NCBI GenBank assembly: GCA_005789925.1
Contig: SXWG01000077.1
Span: forward strand, 1 to 11,437
DNA length: 11,437 nt
DNA from: Actinomycetota bacterium
Lineage (GTDB): Bacteria; Actinomycetota; Acidimicrobiia; Acidimicrobiales; Ilumatobacteraceae
Direction: 5' to 3'
The notes below the pieces were generated by a model that was given only the letters and a program-made list of their open reading frames with translations, made no database searches and was not told the origin of the DNA. The first letter of the stretch is position 1, and every line of letters begins with the position of its first letter. This document shows positions 1-6,868 of the stretch, piece after piece. Both the position numbers and the translations under genes were made by a program.

Positions 1-468
1 CGTTTTCGTCAGCGACTCGACCGCTGACTTTGTTGCCGGATACACACCGATTCCGGGAGATTGTGTCCACGCTGCAGCCGAAGAGACATTGATGATCGAC
101 CCTCCACCGGCTCGCCTCATGTGAGGCACGAACGCCTGCGTGCACCACATCGTGCCGAGAACATTCACGTGAATCACTCGCTCGGCATCGTGCTCTGTTG
201 ATTCAAGAAGGGACTCAAAGGACCAGACACCAGCGTTGTTCACAAGTACGTCACAGTGAGCAACTAGTTCACCCAGTCGGTGGACTGCATCACGGTTCGT
301 GATGTCACAGACATGAGACTCTCCTCCAACGATGCGAGCAGCCTCTCGTGCGGCATCGCCATTGATGTCGATGCAGATGACATGGAATCCATCCGCCGCC
401 AGCCGCTCGGCCATTGCACGACCAAGTCCTTGACCCGCACCAGTGATGACCGCAAACTTTTTCGTCAT
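1..468 (-). CDS. SDR-family oxidoreductase, 3' end cut by window edge
   Basis: This is a short-chain dehydrogenase/reductase of the classical type, a cytosolic NAD(P)-dependent alcohol/ketone oxidoreductase. 156 codons are present; the C-terminal third lies beyond base 1. The Rossmann motif TGAGQGLG sits at residues 9-16, an acidic D34 ends strand 2 (favouring NAD over NADP, inference), D55 is the adenine-binding Asp, and NNAG is at 77-80. The catalytic residues are S130 (in NVSS) and Y143-x-x-x-K147, with the usual 13-residue Ser-to-Tyr spacing. The start is the ATG at 468; no good Shine-Dalgarno precedes it. It lies 16 bases after the stop of the small zinc-ribbon gene on the same strand, so the two are probably co-transcribed. 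The substrate is not predictable, and the family assignment is very secure. Confidence 0.95.
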   Translation of the reverse strand, partial: MTKKFAVITGAGQGLGRAMAERLAADGFHVICIDINGDAAREAARIVGGESHVCDITNRDAVHRLGELVAHCDVLVNNAGVWSFESLLESTEHDAERVIHVNVLGTMWCTQAFVPHMRRAGGGSIINVSSAAAWTQSPGIGVYPATKSAVESLTKT

Positions 469-484
469 CTCGCGCCAACCCGCA

Positions 485-643
485 TCATGAGCATCCGACC
501 TCATTCATAGCGGCACACGCCTGACACATCCGTACCGTTCCCCCGCGCGACTGGAACTCTTTGAAGGTCGGAGAACCGCACGACTGGCATCCCACTTCTG
601 CCACTGTGTCGAACCTCTCACGATGCGAAGGCTCTGCGGTCAT
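485..643 (-). CDS. Small zinc-ribbon protein, 52 aa
   Basis: This small gene encodes a protein with two CxxC knuckles, C19-x-x-C22 and C40-x-x-C43, separated by 17 residues. That is the pattern of a zinc ribbon (rubredoxin-like fold). The rest is short and polar, with no membrane segment. The reading frame stays open upstream to 901, but that part overlaps the SRPBCC gene antisense and shows no protein-like motif. The ATG at 643 is preferred because a TACTGT -10 hexamer (651-656, minus strand) lies 7 bases upstream, the spacing of a leaderless mRNA. The stop is 16 bases before the SDR start, which suggests one operon. I do not recognise the family. It could be a nucleic-acid-binding or protein-binding accessory, or a metal-binding partner of the SDR pathway. 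Confidence 0.7.
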   Translation of the reverse strand: MTAEPSHRERFDTVAEVGCQSCGSPTFKEFQSRGGTVRMCQACAAMNEVGCS

Positions 644-676
644 GTCAGCGACAGTAGTGCGCCCTAGGTTGTGGTC
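644..676. promoter_or_regulatory. Compact divergent promoter region with two leaderless-type -10 elements
   Basis: Only 33 bases separate the divergent starts at 643 (minus) and 677 (plus). On the minus strand TACTGT (656 to 651) is followed by 7 bases and then ATG. On the plus strand TAGGTT (665-670) is followed by 6 bases and then ATG. Both hexamers fit the actinobacterial TAnnnT -10 consensus, and both place the transcription start at or next to the A of the start codon. No Shine-Dalgarno is present for either gene, as expected for leaderless translation. The -35 zones would lie inside the opposing gene's first codons. Confidence 0.6.
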
Positions 677-1117
677 ATGGCGACATACAAAACCACGGTC
701 CGCAGTTCCATGTCGGCCCACGAGGCGTTCGCATTCATGGCTGACCTGAGGAATTTCGCGGTGTGGGATCCGGGCGTGGTCAAAGTCACCCAGGTGCAAG
801 GTGACGGACCTGGCCCTGACACGGTGTTCGATGTGGTGGTGAAAACCGGAGGGCGAGTCGCGACACTTCGCTATCGAACAACGACTTTCGATGCTCCGCA
901 CACCGTCACGGTGCGAGGAAAGAATGCGCTACTCACATCTGTGGACACCATCAATGTGGTTGCCACTGAACACGGATGCGATGTCACCTACATCGCCGAA
1001 TTGACATTCAACGGGCTACTGAAACCTGCTGACCTGTTCCTGCGTGTGGCATTTCAGAAGATCGGCGACCGGGCAGCCGAAGGGCTGCGCCGGTCGCTCA
1101 CATCTTCAATCAGTTGA
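677..1117 (+). CDS. SRPBCC-family (START/polyketide cyclase-like) protein
   Basis: This is a 146-residue single-domain protein of the SRPBCC hydrophobic-ligand-binding superfamily. Members bind lipids, polyketides or other hydrophobic small molecules in a deep cavity formed by a seven-stranded sheet around a long C-terminal helix. The N-terminal strand (YKTTVRSS), the helix/loop segment FMADLRNFAVWDPGV at about 20-34 and the long C-terminal helix at about 120-142 match that layout. The length of about 145 residues is normal for the family. The GTG at 671 is a possible alternative start. The ATG at 677 is chosen because TAGGTT at 665-670 would put the transcript start at this ATG. It is divergent from the zinc-ribbon/SDR pair and convergent with the large secreted protein gene, 12 bases from its stop. 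The ligand is unknown. Confidence 0.88.
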   Translation: MATYKTTVRSSMSAHEAFAFMADLRNFAVWDPGVVKVTQVQGDGPGPDTVFDVVVKTGGRVATLRYRTTTFDAPHTVTVRGKNALLTSVDTINVVATEHGCDVTYIAELTFNGLLKPADLFLRVAFQKIGDRAAEGLRRSLTSSIS

Positions 1118-1121
1118 GGAC

Positions 1122-1139
1122 GGTCAGCGTCAGCTGACC
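1122..1139. terminator. Hairpin at a convergent gene junction, probable bidirectional terminator
   Basis: GGTCAGC (1122-1128), loop GTCA, then GCTGACC (1133-1139) form a perfect 7-bp stem. It lies just after the SRPBCC stop (1115-1117) and spans the stop of the opposing large gene (1130-1132), so it can serve both strands. There is no U-tract, as is common for terminator-like hairpins in GC-rich actinobacteria. Arm and loop are read directly; the terminator role is inferred. Confidence 0.5.
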
Positions 1140-4100
1140 TTCACCAACAATTTCTTCGTGAACTTCTTGCCAGTCACCGAGATTGTCAGCGTGCACTTGC
1201 CACTAGCGATGGCTTTCACCGTCTTGTTGGCCGACACGGTGCAGACTCGCTTCGACCCAGCTGACACCGTGACTGCAACAGTCGCGTTCGTCGTGCTCGG
1301 CAACTTGTTGGTCGAAGCAATTGATGCGACTGTGAGGGACTTACCCTTCGTCACGGTCGTGTTGGTCGTCTTCGTCACCTTCGCAGGCGTGACGGTGACA
1401 GTGAGCGAACACACACCGGCCGTCAGACCTTTGATTGTGGTGGATGTCGCAGAGCAGATCTTCTTTGATGCTGTGGCAACTACCACGGCGGTCTTCGAAC
1501 CCTTGACAACCGTCGTGCCAGCCGTAGTGAGTGCCGACACGACTGTGAGCGTCCTGCCCTTCACGACTGTCGGTGTCTTCACAACAACTGGCGTCACTGT
1601 CGGCGGCGATGGAGACGATGAACCACTCGACGTGGAACTTCCACCGGAATTGACCCGTGCAGTGAATGCACCACCGCCTGTACCGGCTGCGAGACTGAGC
1701 GACGTTGCCACTGCGCGGACTGACATGGCTCGAACTCCGGCTGCGCTCACTTTGTCGGTCGCAGACTTTGGAACTTCGAGGTCTTTCACCGCACCAGTGT
1801 TTCGACCGGTATTCGAGCTATTTACCTCGTTTATCGCGTCGGCTGCCGGAGTCACTGCCGTGGTCGGCGTCGTTGGACCTGTTCCGGTCGCCGCCATTGC
1901 AGCTCCTGTTGTTCCTAGCACCGCAAAATTGGTCTCCACAGCCTTGATGTCGCCGTTGCCCGACGCAACACCGATGAGAACCTCACCAGACGTCGCGTCG
2001 GCCTGCACCGCGACTGCTGTTGGTGCATTACTTGGTCCACCGGGGCCAGGTCCGGGTGCCGGCGCAGCAGACGTTGTGTTGATTTTGGTGAACGTCGAAC
2101 CATTCAGCGAGAAGTACGCACCGTCCGATCCTGCTGCAACCATGAGTCCGGTATCGCAGTCAACTTTCAGGTCGTTGAAAGTTCCTGTTACGAGTGGTCC
2201 TGAATGAGCTTGGGTCGAACCGCTCAGACCAGAGATCTTGTAGACACCTAGTCCATTGACAGCGATGAAAGCAGAGTCAGCAACTCGGCTAACCGAACCA
2301 GAAGGACAGACTGCGACACCATTAATGCCACCTGTGTATGTCGCATTCTTGCTAGCGCCAAAGTTGCTCGTTGCATCGGTAGTTACTCCGGCGGCTGCGA
2401 CTTCAGCACCGAAGTACCGAGTCTCTGTCACTGCCTGCGCACCTGAGGTTCCGTCGACAGTGAACGTAACTATCCCGACAGTTCCACCGCTCGTGCTACA
2501 GCCCGTCGGGCCGACATTCTCTGAGCAACGATTCACTGCAACAAGCATCTTGTTGTAGCTAGGCACTCCCTTAATGGCTTTTGTCAGGAGGGTCTTACCT
2601 GCCTCAGCGTTGGCGAACTTCGCGAGAGTGACTGAACTACTGATGGTGCTTGGGAACACGAACGGTGAGCCACTCACCTTTGCGTCACGAACGGTGGCTG
2701 TTGCTGCAAGCTCGTCTCCCATCTGAAGTGCTCCGCTACCACTCGTCTCATTGAACGACTTAACGTGCAACCACTCACTGGGATTGTTCGAGAATGCTCC
2801 CGCAATATGTTGCAGCCCACCTGCGCCGTTCCACCATTCCACGGCACGACTTCCACCGGCACCAACGGTGCTGTACGTCTTGCCTCCATCGGTCGACAGC
2901 AGCGTGCGACTGCCACCAGTCTCAGTCATGGATGTGACCACATATGATCCATCGGTCTTGTTAGGCGAGTACACCATGTCAGTGACATTCGGCGCGGCCA
3001 TTCCATTCACGGCGATTCCACCCGAAGTCGTCGTAACACCTGCAGAGGCTTGAGAGTTGATATAGGCACTACCGCTCGTCCCACCTGCACTTCCAAAACT
3101 TGGTCGATTTTGTGTAGTCGCGTCGAGAAGTGCTGACTTGCGAATTCCGAATTGACCGTCACCCGAAATCGCCACCATGTTTGTGTTGAAGTCATATGAA
3201 CTGTCCCACACGAACCCGGTGTTGTTATTCGCACCGTTCATCTCTGCGAGAATCAGCGTTCCAGATGAGTGCGACGAACCGACAGTGACGGCGGATCCGG
3301 TGCTGTTATAGGCCCACATGCATTGGCCTATGGTGCCCACCGATTCAAACCCGTTCAAGACACCAGATGCTGGTGCTGCCGGCGCAATCGAACCAATGAG
3401 TGGCGTGCCACCGTTTTGACCACAGATTCCAGAGATGTCGGTAACAGTGCTGAAATTGTTGTCGTTGTTGCCAGCCTTCTTCAGGGCACTGTTGCTCGCC
3501 CACGTTCCACTGTTGTTTTGTGCAACCTGAATCGATTTTGTGCTGCCGTCGACAAGGTGGGTGGCAATGACTTGAGGTGTTGCTGAACCGAGAGTGCTCA
3601 TCATGATGAGGCCAGTGCCGGTCGTAGCCAACGTCATTGTCGGGCCAGAAGTGAAGCTGACAGCCGTAGCGGCAATCGAACCAGCTGCAGTCACCCCATT
3701 CAATTGTGAGACTTGTACACCGGTTCCATTGATGGCGGCCATAAACATATCGCCACCGCTTCCTCGCGCGAATGCGACACGATCACCGGCTGAGTATCGG
3801 CCGATTGTAGACGTCACGTTCGTGAATGTGGGGGCTCCATCGCTGTTGCTATCCGGCATGACAGCAGCCCACAGACTGTTGTCTGTGCGCACAAAGATGT
3901 ACGAGTTTTCGTTCGCACCTCCACCATGGACCCAGTAGTGCTTCTTGTTGATACCAGTCACCGATGAATAGCTCGATGCAGCCGTCCATGTATTTCCATA
4001 GTTTCGCGAATAGTAAAGGTTGTTCCCTGATTGAACCGCAACTTCGCCTTTCACACCCGACGTGAAGATGTCTCCTGCCGATTCCTGAGGCATTCCACCA

Positions 4101-4591
4101 GTGTCAGTGTCTGCCGAGGTTGGAACAGGTGACCAACTTCCGGCGTAGTCGCTTGTGCGCCACACCGACGGCTGCGCATCTGAAGTCGCGTAATAGACAC
4201 CGCTCTCGCCATCTCCAGCCAGCGTCCTGACTTGTCCACCGAAGGCGTTCGAGAAAGACAGCTTCGTCTTCGTCGTCGCCGTCATTGTCACGGTTTGCGC
4301 CGCAACCGACGACGACGTCTTGGTCTGGAAGCCAGGAGCTGTGACCACAAGTCCAGCACCACCAGTGTCGTTCACTGATGCAGTGCCGTCTGATGCAGTG
4401 ACTGCCGAATCCGTTGCGTCACCATCAGAGTTGACAACGGCGACGAACGCGCGCGGAATGGCAGTGCCGCCGGAGTCGGTGACAGTGATCGTCACTGTTG
4501 CGGCACTCGCCACGTGAGGTGCGGCGAAAACGCCGAGAAGTGAAGTTGCGACCGCGATGCATGCGGCACGAGCAGTAAGACGTGAAGTCAT
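1130..4591 (-). CDS. Large secreted protein with CarboxypepD_reg-like domain, Asp-box propeller-like core and C-terminal Ig-like repeats
   Basis: This is a 1153-residue exported protein of unknown function. A Sec signal peptide spans residues 1-30 (R-rich start, hydrophobic 10-24, cleavage after ASA). Residues about 31-105 resemble a carboxypeptidase-regulatory/Ig-like domain (TVTITVTDSGGTAIPRA, then VTAPGFQTK). Four degenerate Asp-box/BNR motifs follow at 145-153, 194-202, 565-573 and 827-834 (for example STDGGKTY), suggesting a beta-propeller. Cysteines in the middle region are spaced as possible disulfides. A Pro/Gly-rich linker lies near 845-855 and a Ser/Pro linker near 980-1000, followed by two Ig-like repeats. 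There is no LPxTG motif, terminal membrane helix or recognisable catalytic site. GGAGG lies 5 bases before the ATG. It is divergent from a Tat amidase gene, so a cell-surface or adhesive role is plausible. The composition is Ser/Thr/Gly/Ala-rich throughout. Confidence 0.9.
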   Translation of the reverse strand: MTSRLTARAACIAVATSLLGVFAAPHVASAATVTITVTDSGGTAIPRAFVAVVNSDGDATDSAVTASDGTASVNDTGGAGLVVTAPGFQTKTSSSVAAQTVTMTATTKTKLSFSNAFGGQVRTLAGDGESGVYYATSDAQPSVWRTSDYAGSWSPVPTSADTDTGGMPQESAGDIFTSGVKGEVAVQSGNNLYYSRNYGNTWTAASSYSSVTGINKKHYWVHGGGANENSYIFVRTDNSLWAAVMPDSNSDGAPTFTNVTSTIGRYSAGDRVAFARGSGGDMFMAAINGTGVQVSQLNGVTAAGSIAATAVSFTSGPTMTLATTGTGLIMMSTLGSATPQVIATHLVDGSTKSIQVAQNNSGTWASNSALKKAGNNDNNFSTVTDISGICGQNGGTPLIGSIAPAAPASGVLNGFESVGTIGQCMWAYNSTGSAVTVGSSHSSGTLILAEMNGANNNTGFVWDSSYDFNTNMVAISGDGQFGIRKSALLDATTQNRPSFGSAGGTSGSAYINSQASAGVTTTSGGIAVNGMAAPNVTDMVYSPNKTDGSYVVTSMTETGGSRTLLSTDGGKTYSTVGAGGSRAVEWWNGAGGLQHIAGAFSNNPSEWLHVKSFNETSGSGALQMGDELAATATVRDAKVSGSPFVFPSTISSSVTLAKFANAEAGKTLLTKAIKGVPSYNKMLVAVNRCSENVGPTGCSTSGGTVGIVTFTVDGTSGAQAVTETRYFGAEVAAAGVTTDATSNFGASKNATYTGGINGVAVCPSGSVSRVADSAFIAVNGLGVYKISGLSGSTQAHSGPLVTGTFNDLKVDCDTGLMVAAGSDGAYFSLNGSTFTKINTTSAAPAPGPGPGGPSNAPTAVAVQADATSGEVLIGVASGNGDIKAVETNFAVLGTTGAAMAATGTGPTTPTTAVTPAADAINEVNSSNTGRNTGAVKDLEVPKSATDKVSAAGVRAMSVRAVATSLSLAAGTGGGAFTARVNSGGSSTSSGSSSPSPPTVTPVVVKTPTVVKGRTLTVVSALTTAGTTVVKGSKTAVVVATASKKICSATSTTIKGLTAGVCSLTVTVTPAKVTKTTNTTVTKGKSLTVASIASTNKLPSTTNATVAVTVSAGSKRVCTVSANKTVKAIASGKCTLTISVTGKKFTKKLLVKVS
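1133..1588 (-). repeat. Two tandem Ig-like protein repeats at the C-terminus of the large secreted protein
   Basis: Residues about 1002-1073 and 1074-1153 are two divergent copies of one module of about 75 residues. Each opens with T-V-x-K-G-[RK]-x-L-T-V and ends with a Cys pair: C1046 and C1061 in the first copy, C1117 and C1133 in the second. Each pair flanks a segment of the form T-[IV]-K-[AG]-[LI]-[AT]-[AS]-G and then a beta strand. The Cys pairs probably form intradomain disulfides. Such Lys/Thr-rich modules are frequent at the ends of secreted actinobacterial proteins and may bind the wall or glycans (inference). Confidence 0.7.
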
Positions 4592-4621
4592 TGGACCCTC
4601 CCAGATGTAACCCTAACGATA
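4592..4621 (-). promoter_or_regulatory. Shine-Dalgarno and -10 candidate for the large secreted protein
   Basis: On the minus strand GGGAGGG (4602 to 4596) gives a strong GGAGG Shine-Dalgarno 5 bases before the ATG at 4591. It is the only clear SD that I see in the window. TATCGT (4621 to 4616) fits TAnnnT and would start transcription near 4609, leaving a leader of about 18 bases; TAGGGT just downstream is an alternative. No convincing -35 is visible. Confidence 0.5.
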
Positions 4622-4653
4622 ACACCTATTTCCGAGGGGTTGGTTTCTTCATC

Positions 4654-4673
4654 AGACCTTGTGGTCTTACGAT
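4654..4673 (+). promoter_or_regulatory. Palindrome abutting a -10 element upstream of the amidase gene
   Basis: AGACC-TTGT-GGTCT (4654-4667) is a perfect inverted repeat with 5-bp arms. TACGAT (4668-4673), a TAnnnT -10 candidate for the amidase gene at 4693, follows it directly. A repressor bound there would cover the promoter spacer. The transcript would have a leader of about 13 bases without a Shine-Dalgarno. A short AGT-repeat tract follows at about 4676-4687. The arms are short enough to arise by chance. Confidence 0.35.
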
Positions 4674-4692
4674 TCAGTAGTAGTAGTGGGCC

Positions 4693-5445
4693 ATGTGTGA
4701 ATGCGAACTACAGCGAGGTGCCTCTCGGCGTACCTTCCTCGGTGCTGTAGCCCTGTCACTACCTGCACTACTTGTCGCGCGTCGACCGACAAAGACTTCT
4801 GCCCCCCAGGTTGTTGAACCCGTCGAAGTGTCTCCTGGTCTCACCATCTATCCACGTGAAGCGTGGGCAGGAAAGTTGCGTGCACGCCGACCGCTTCAGG
4901 CCGAACCGGATGTGAAGTTCCTGCTTGTTCATCATTCGGCCGGCACCACCATGTACTCACGTGCCCAAGTTCCAAGTGTCATCCGAAACATCTTCTTGTT
5001 CCACACAGGAACACGTAAGGCTTGGCCAGACACGTGTTACAACTTCTTTGTCGATCGTTACGGACAAGCATGGGAAGGTCGAACCGGAAGCCTCGCTGGC
5101 CCCGTCATGGCTGACGCGACGGGTGGCAGCCAAGGGTTCGCACAACTGATCTGCTTGCTCGGCGACTTCGATAAGACAGAACCGACACCAGAGATGATCG
5201 AAGGTCTCGCGCGACTACTCGGATGGCTTGGGGTCAAGTACAACATCGAGTTGGACCAAAAGAAGGCCGTTACGTTTGTGTCGCGCGGGTCGAACAAATG
5301 GAAGAAAGGTGCGCGCGTGAAAGCGCGACCGATTTCAGGTCACCGCGACATGAGTCAAACCGCATGCCCCGGCAAGAACGTCTACCCCTTGCTCGCGCGC
5401 ACCGTCCCCAAGAAGGCCGCGGATTTCAAGAACCTCATTGCCTGA
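4693..5445 (+). CDS. Tat-exported N-acetylmuramoyl-L-alanine amidase, PGRP/amidase_2 fold
   Basis: This is a 250-residue zinc amidase predicted to cut the bond between N-acetylmuramic acid and L-alanine of peptidoglycan outside the membrane. The N-terminus carries a twin-arginine signal, SRRTFLG at 11-17 with a hydrophobic stretch to about 29. No clear AxA cleavage site follows, so it might stay membrane-anchored. The amidase fold runs from about residue 55 to 235. The zinc ligands are H80 (LLVHHSAG), H217 (ISGHRD) and C225 (TACPG), matching His17, His122 and Cys130 of T7 lysozyme. Y116 (CYNFFVD) matches the catalytic Tyr46. All key residues are present, so it should be active. A Lys-rich insertion at 196-211 precedes the last zinc motif and could contact anionic wall polymers. 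It is divergent from the large secreted protein and convergent with the DHRS12-like SDR. Confidence 0.92.
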   Translation: MCECELQRGASRRTFLGAVALSLPALLVARRPTKTSAPQVVEPVEVSPGLTIYPREAWAGKLRARRPLQAEPDVKFLLVHHSAGTTMYSRAQVPSVIRNIFLFHTGTRKAWPDTCYNFFVDRYGQAWEGRTGSLAGPVMADATGGSQGFAQLICLLGDFDKTEPTPEMIEGLARLLGWLGVKYNIELDQKKAVTFVSRGSNKWKKGARVKARPISGHRDMSQTACPGKNVYPLLARTVPKKAADFKNLIA

Positions 5446-5466
5446 TCGCTGAAACCGATCACCAGG
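5441..5466. terminator. Candidate terminator hairpin between convergent genes
   Basis: TGATCG (5443-5448), a 7-base loop, then CGATCA (5456-5461) form a perfect 6-bp stem. It extends to CCTGATCG/CGATCA-cc-AGG with a 2-base bulge. It spans the amidase stop and nearly the whole 23-base gap to the opposing SDR stop at 5469. A second nested pairing, GCCTGAT (5440-5446) with ATCAGGC (5468-5474), is possible; it arises partly because both genes end in Ala-stop (GCC TGA). There is no U-tract, so the terminator role is tentative. Confidence 0.35.
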
Positions 5467-5468
5467 AA

Positions 5469-6440
5469 TCAGGCGAGGTACGCACCAATCTGTTCATCAC
5501 ACCACGTCCACAATGCAGTGCGTGCCGCAACCGTGTCTGACTTTTTCGTGCGTTGCAAACGGTGAATGTCGCGAACTGCTCGGTCACACCAGAACTTCCC
5601 TGACTGAGCGATGACCTTGTCGTCAACGACAAGCCACGAGATGGTGTCAGCACCCTGTGACGCTGTGCGCAAGAGCGGCTTGGTGAGCAGACGAAACGCA
5701 GGGAGTGACGACTGAACACCAGGGGTGTCGGCCCAACCTGGGTGCATCGCCGCAAAAGTAACGTCGTGCTCCCGCACTGCCCACATCTCGTTCAACGTCA
5801 CTTGAAGCCGCTTGGCGATTGCGTACTGCTTCGTGCCGTCATAGGACGACGCCGGCATCTCGGGCGACTGACCACGCGAGAAGTCAGTGAGTGTGGCCGC
5901 GTACATGCCACCGGACGACACGGTAATCACGCGGCCTCGTGACGAATGCAACGTCGGCAGCAACACGGTCGTCATGAGATGTGGTCCGAGCACATGACAA
6001 GCAATCGTCACTTCGAAGCCTTGTGCTGTCACGATCTTCTCTTTGGTCAAAGCACCAGCATTGTGCACGAGTGCGTGAATTGAAGGGGCAATCTCTTCAA
6101 TTTGCGCTGCAGCTACACGAACTGTCGCAAGATCAGCCATGTCAGCCACGACTGTGTCAACGCGACCACAGGACGGGATGCGGCGAAGATCGGCACTGAC
6201 TTTTGCGAGTTTGTCGACAGAGCGTCCGACAAGCACGAGATCAGCACCCATCACAGCCAACTGATGAACGTTTGCCTCGCCGAGACCCGACGTTGGCCCG
6301 GTGACAACGACGGTCTTGCCAGCAAGCGAGTACTGATCGAGTGGGGTGAACATCGAGGAACGTAAGGCGTAACCGATGCGTGAAAAACCTGGGACGACGG
6401 TCGCGTCGAGCAAACCGTCGAGTGCATTTCCTATGCCCAT
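5469..6440 (-). CDS. DHRS12-like SDR oxidoreductase
   Basis: This is a 323-residue short-chain dehydrogenase with clear resemblance to the DHRS12 subgroup, whose substrate is poorly defined. The cofactor motif TGPTSGLG is at 47-54, HNAG at 126-129, the catalytic Ser in VSSGG at 175-176, and Y206-x-x-x-K210 in QYAIAKR. The signature MHPGWADTPG is at about 231-240, followed by ASQGADT, as I recall from human DHRS12. The N-terminal extension of about 40 residues before the Rossmann fold (FSRIGYALRS) is also typical. The start is the ATG at 6440, which overlaps the end of the upstream membrane-protein gene by 10 bases, with GGTGG about 8 bases upstream. An in-frame ATG at 6485 would add 15 unremarkable residues and lengthen the overlap. 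It is co-transcribed with, and probably translationally coupled to, the upstream gene. Confidence 0.92.
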   Translation of the reverse strand: MGIGNALDGLLDATVVPGFSRIGYALRSSMFTPLDQYSLAGKTVVVTGPTSGLGEANVHQLAVMGADLVLVGRSVDKLAKVSADLRRIPSCGRVDTVVADMADLATVRVAAAQIEEIAPSIHALVHNAGALTKEKIVTAQGFEVTIACHVLGPHLMTTVLLPTLHSSRGRVITVSSGGMYAATLTDFSRGQSPEMPASSYDGTKQYAIAKRLQVTLNEMWAVREHDVTFAAMHPGWADTPGVQSSLPAFRLLTKPLLRTASQGADTISWLVVDDKVIAQSGKFWCDRAVRDIHRLQRTKKSDTVAARTALWTWCDEQIGAYLA

Positions 6441-6868
6441 GCTTGGGCCACCATCACTAGTGCGATCATTCCGTGTGCTGTCCATGCGATTGTCCGGGGC
6501 CAGTTCGTCTGCACAAGCCGCTTACCGGTGTCGATGCGCGGGTCATTGGCCACCTTTTCGTGCAAAGGAACCGACAGCAACACCGTGCAGCCAAGGGCGA
6601 CCGCAAGCGACACGCCACCGACCCACGGCAAGATCCACGCGACGCCATCGGGGCGATCAAAAAGCAAGCCGAGCGTTGAGAGTCCTTCGACAGCCATCGG
6701 CAAACCGACGACCTGGGCGGTGCGACGTTGATGGATGACAGCGATCTCGCGGGCTCGGTCGAGACCGACGCGAGCAAGCAACGGATAGTGCACGTTCTGA
6801 ACAAACCAGATGATGCCGACCATCGTCCAAGTCGCAGCGAAGTTTGCGATGAGTACTGCATTTGCCAC
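6431..6868 (-). CDS. Small four-helix integral membrane protein (DUF1772-like)
   Basis: This is a 145-residue protein with four predicted membrane helices at about 4-25, 52-70, 76-102 and 126-143. Features that look conserved are IWFVQNVHYPL (H27 after helix 1), E61 in the second helix, VPLHEK (H103) after the third, and TNWPRT before the last. The layout resembles the DUF1772 group of small membrane proteins; that placement is from memory of the pattern and is moderate. The frame is open upstream to 7006, but that part overlaps the DUF2256 gene antisense. The GTG at 6868 is preferred because the hydrophobic N-terminus begins there and a TACGGT -10 lies 6 bases upstream, implying a leaderless mRNA. 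Its 3' end overlaps the DHRS12-like SDR, so the pair forms an operon. The function is unknown, possibly membrane-bound redox or lipid metabolism with its SDR partner. Confidence 0.82.
   Translation of the reverse strand: MANAVLIANFAATWTMVGIIWFVQNVHYPLLARVGLDRAREIAVIHQRRTAQVVGLPMAVEGLSTLGLLFDRPDGVAWILPWVGGVSLAVALGCTVLLSVPLHEKVANDPRIDTGKRLVQTNWPRTIAWTAHGMIALVMVAQAWA

Noticed and set aside
644..901. N-terminal extension of the small zinc-ribbon frame to 901
   Set aside because: It would lie antisense within the SRPBCC gene and shows no protein-like features. The -10 spacing and divergent layout favour the ATG at 643.
1044..2207. 387-residue open frame on the plus strand opposite the large secreted protein gene
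   Set aside because: It is antisense to the Ser/Thr/Val-rich repeats, whose codon use suppresses stops on the other strand. It also overlaps the SRPBCC 3' end, has no motif, and lacks a promoter or RBS.
4676..4688. AGT trinucleotide repeat before the amidase gene as a phase-variation tract
   Set aside because: There are only about four units, and a trinucleotide change would not shift a reading frame. It is too short to call a slippage switch.
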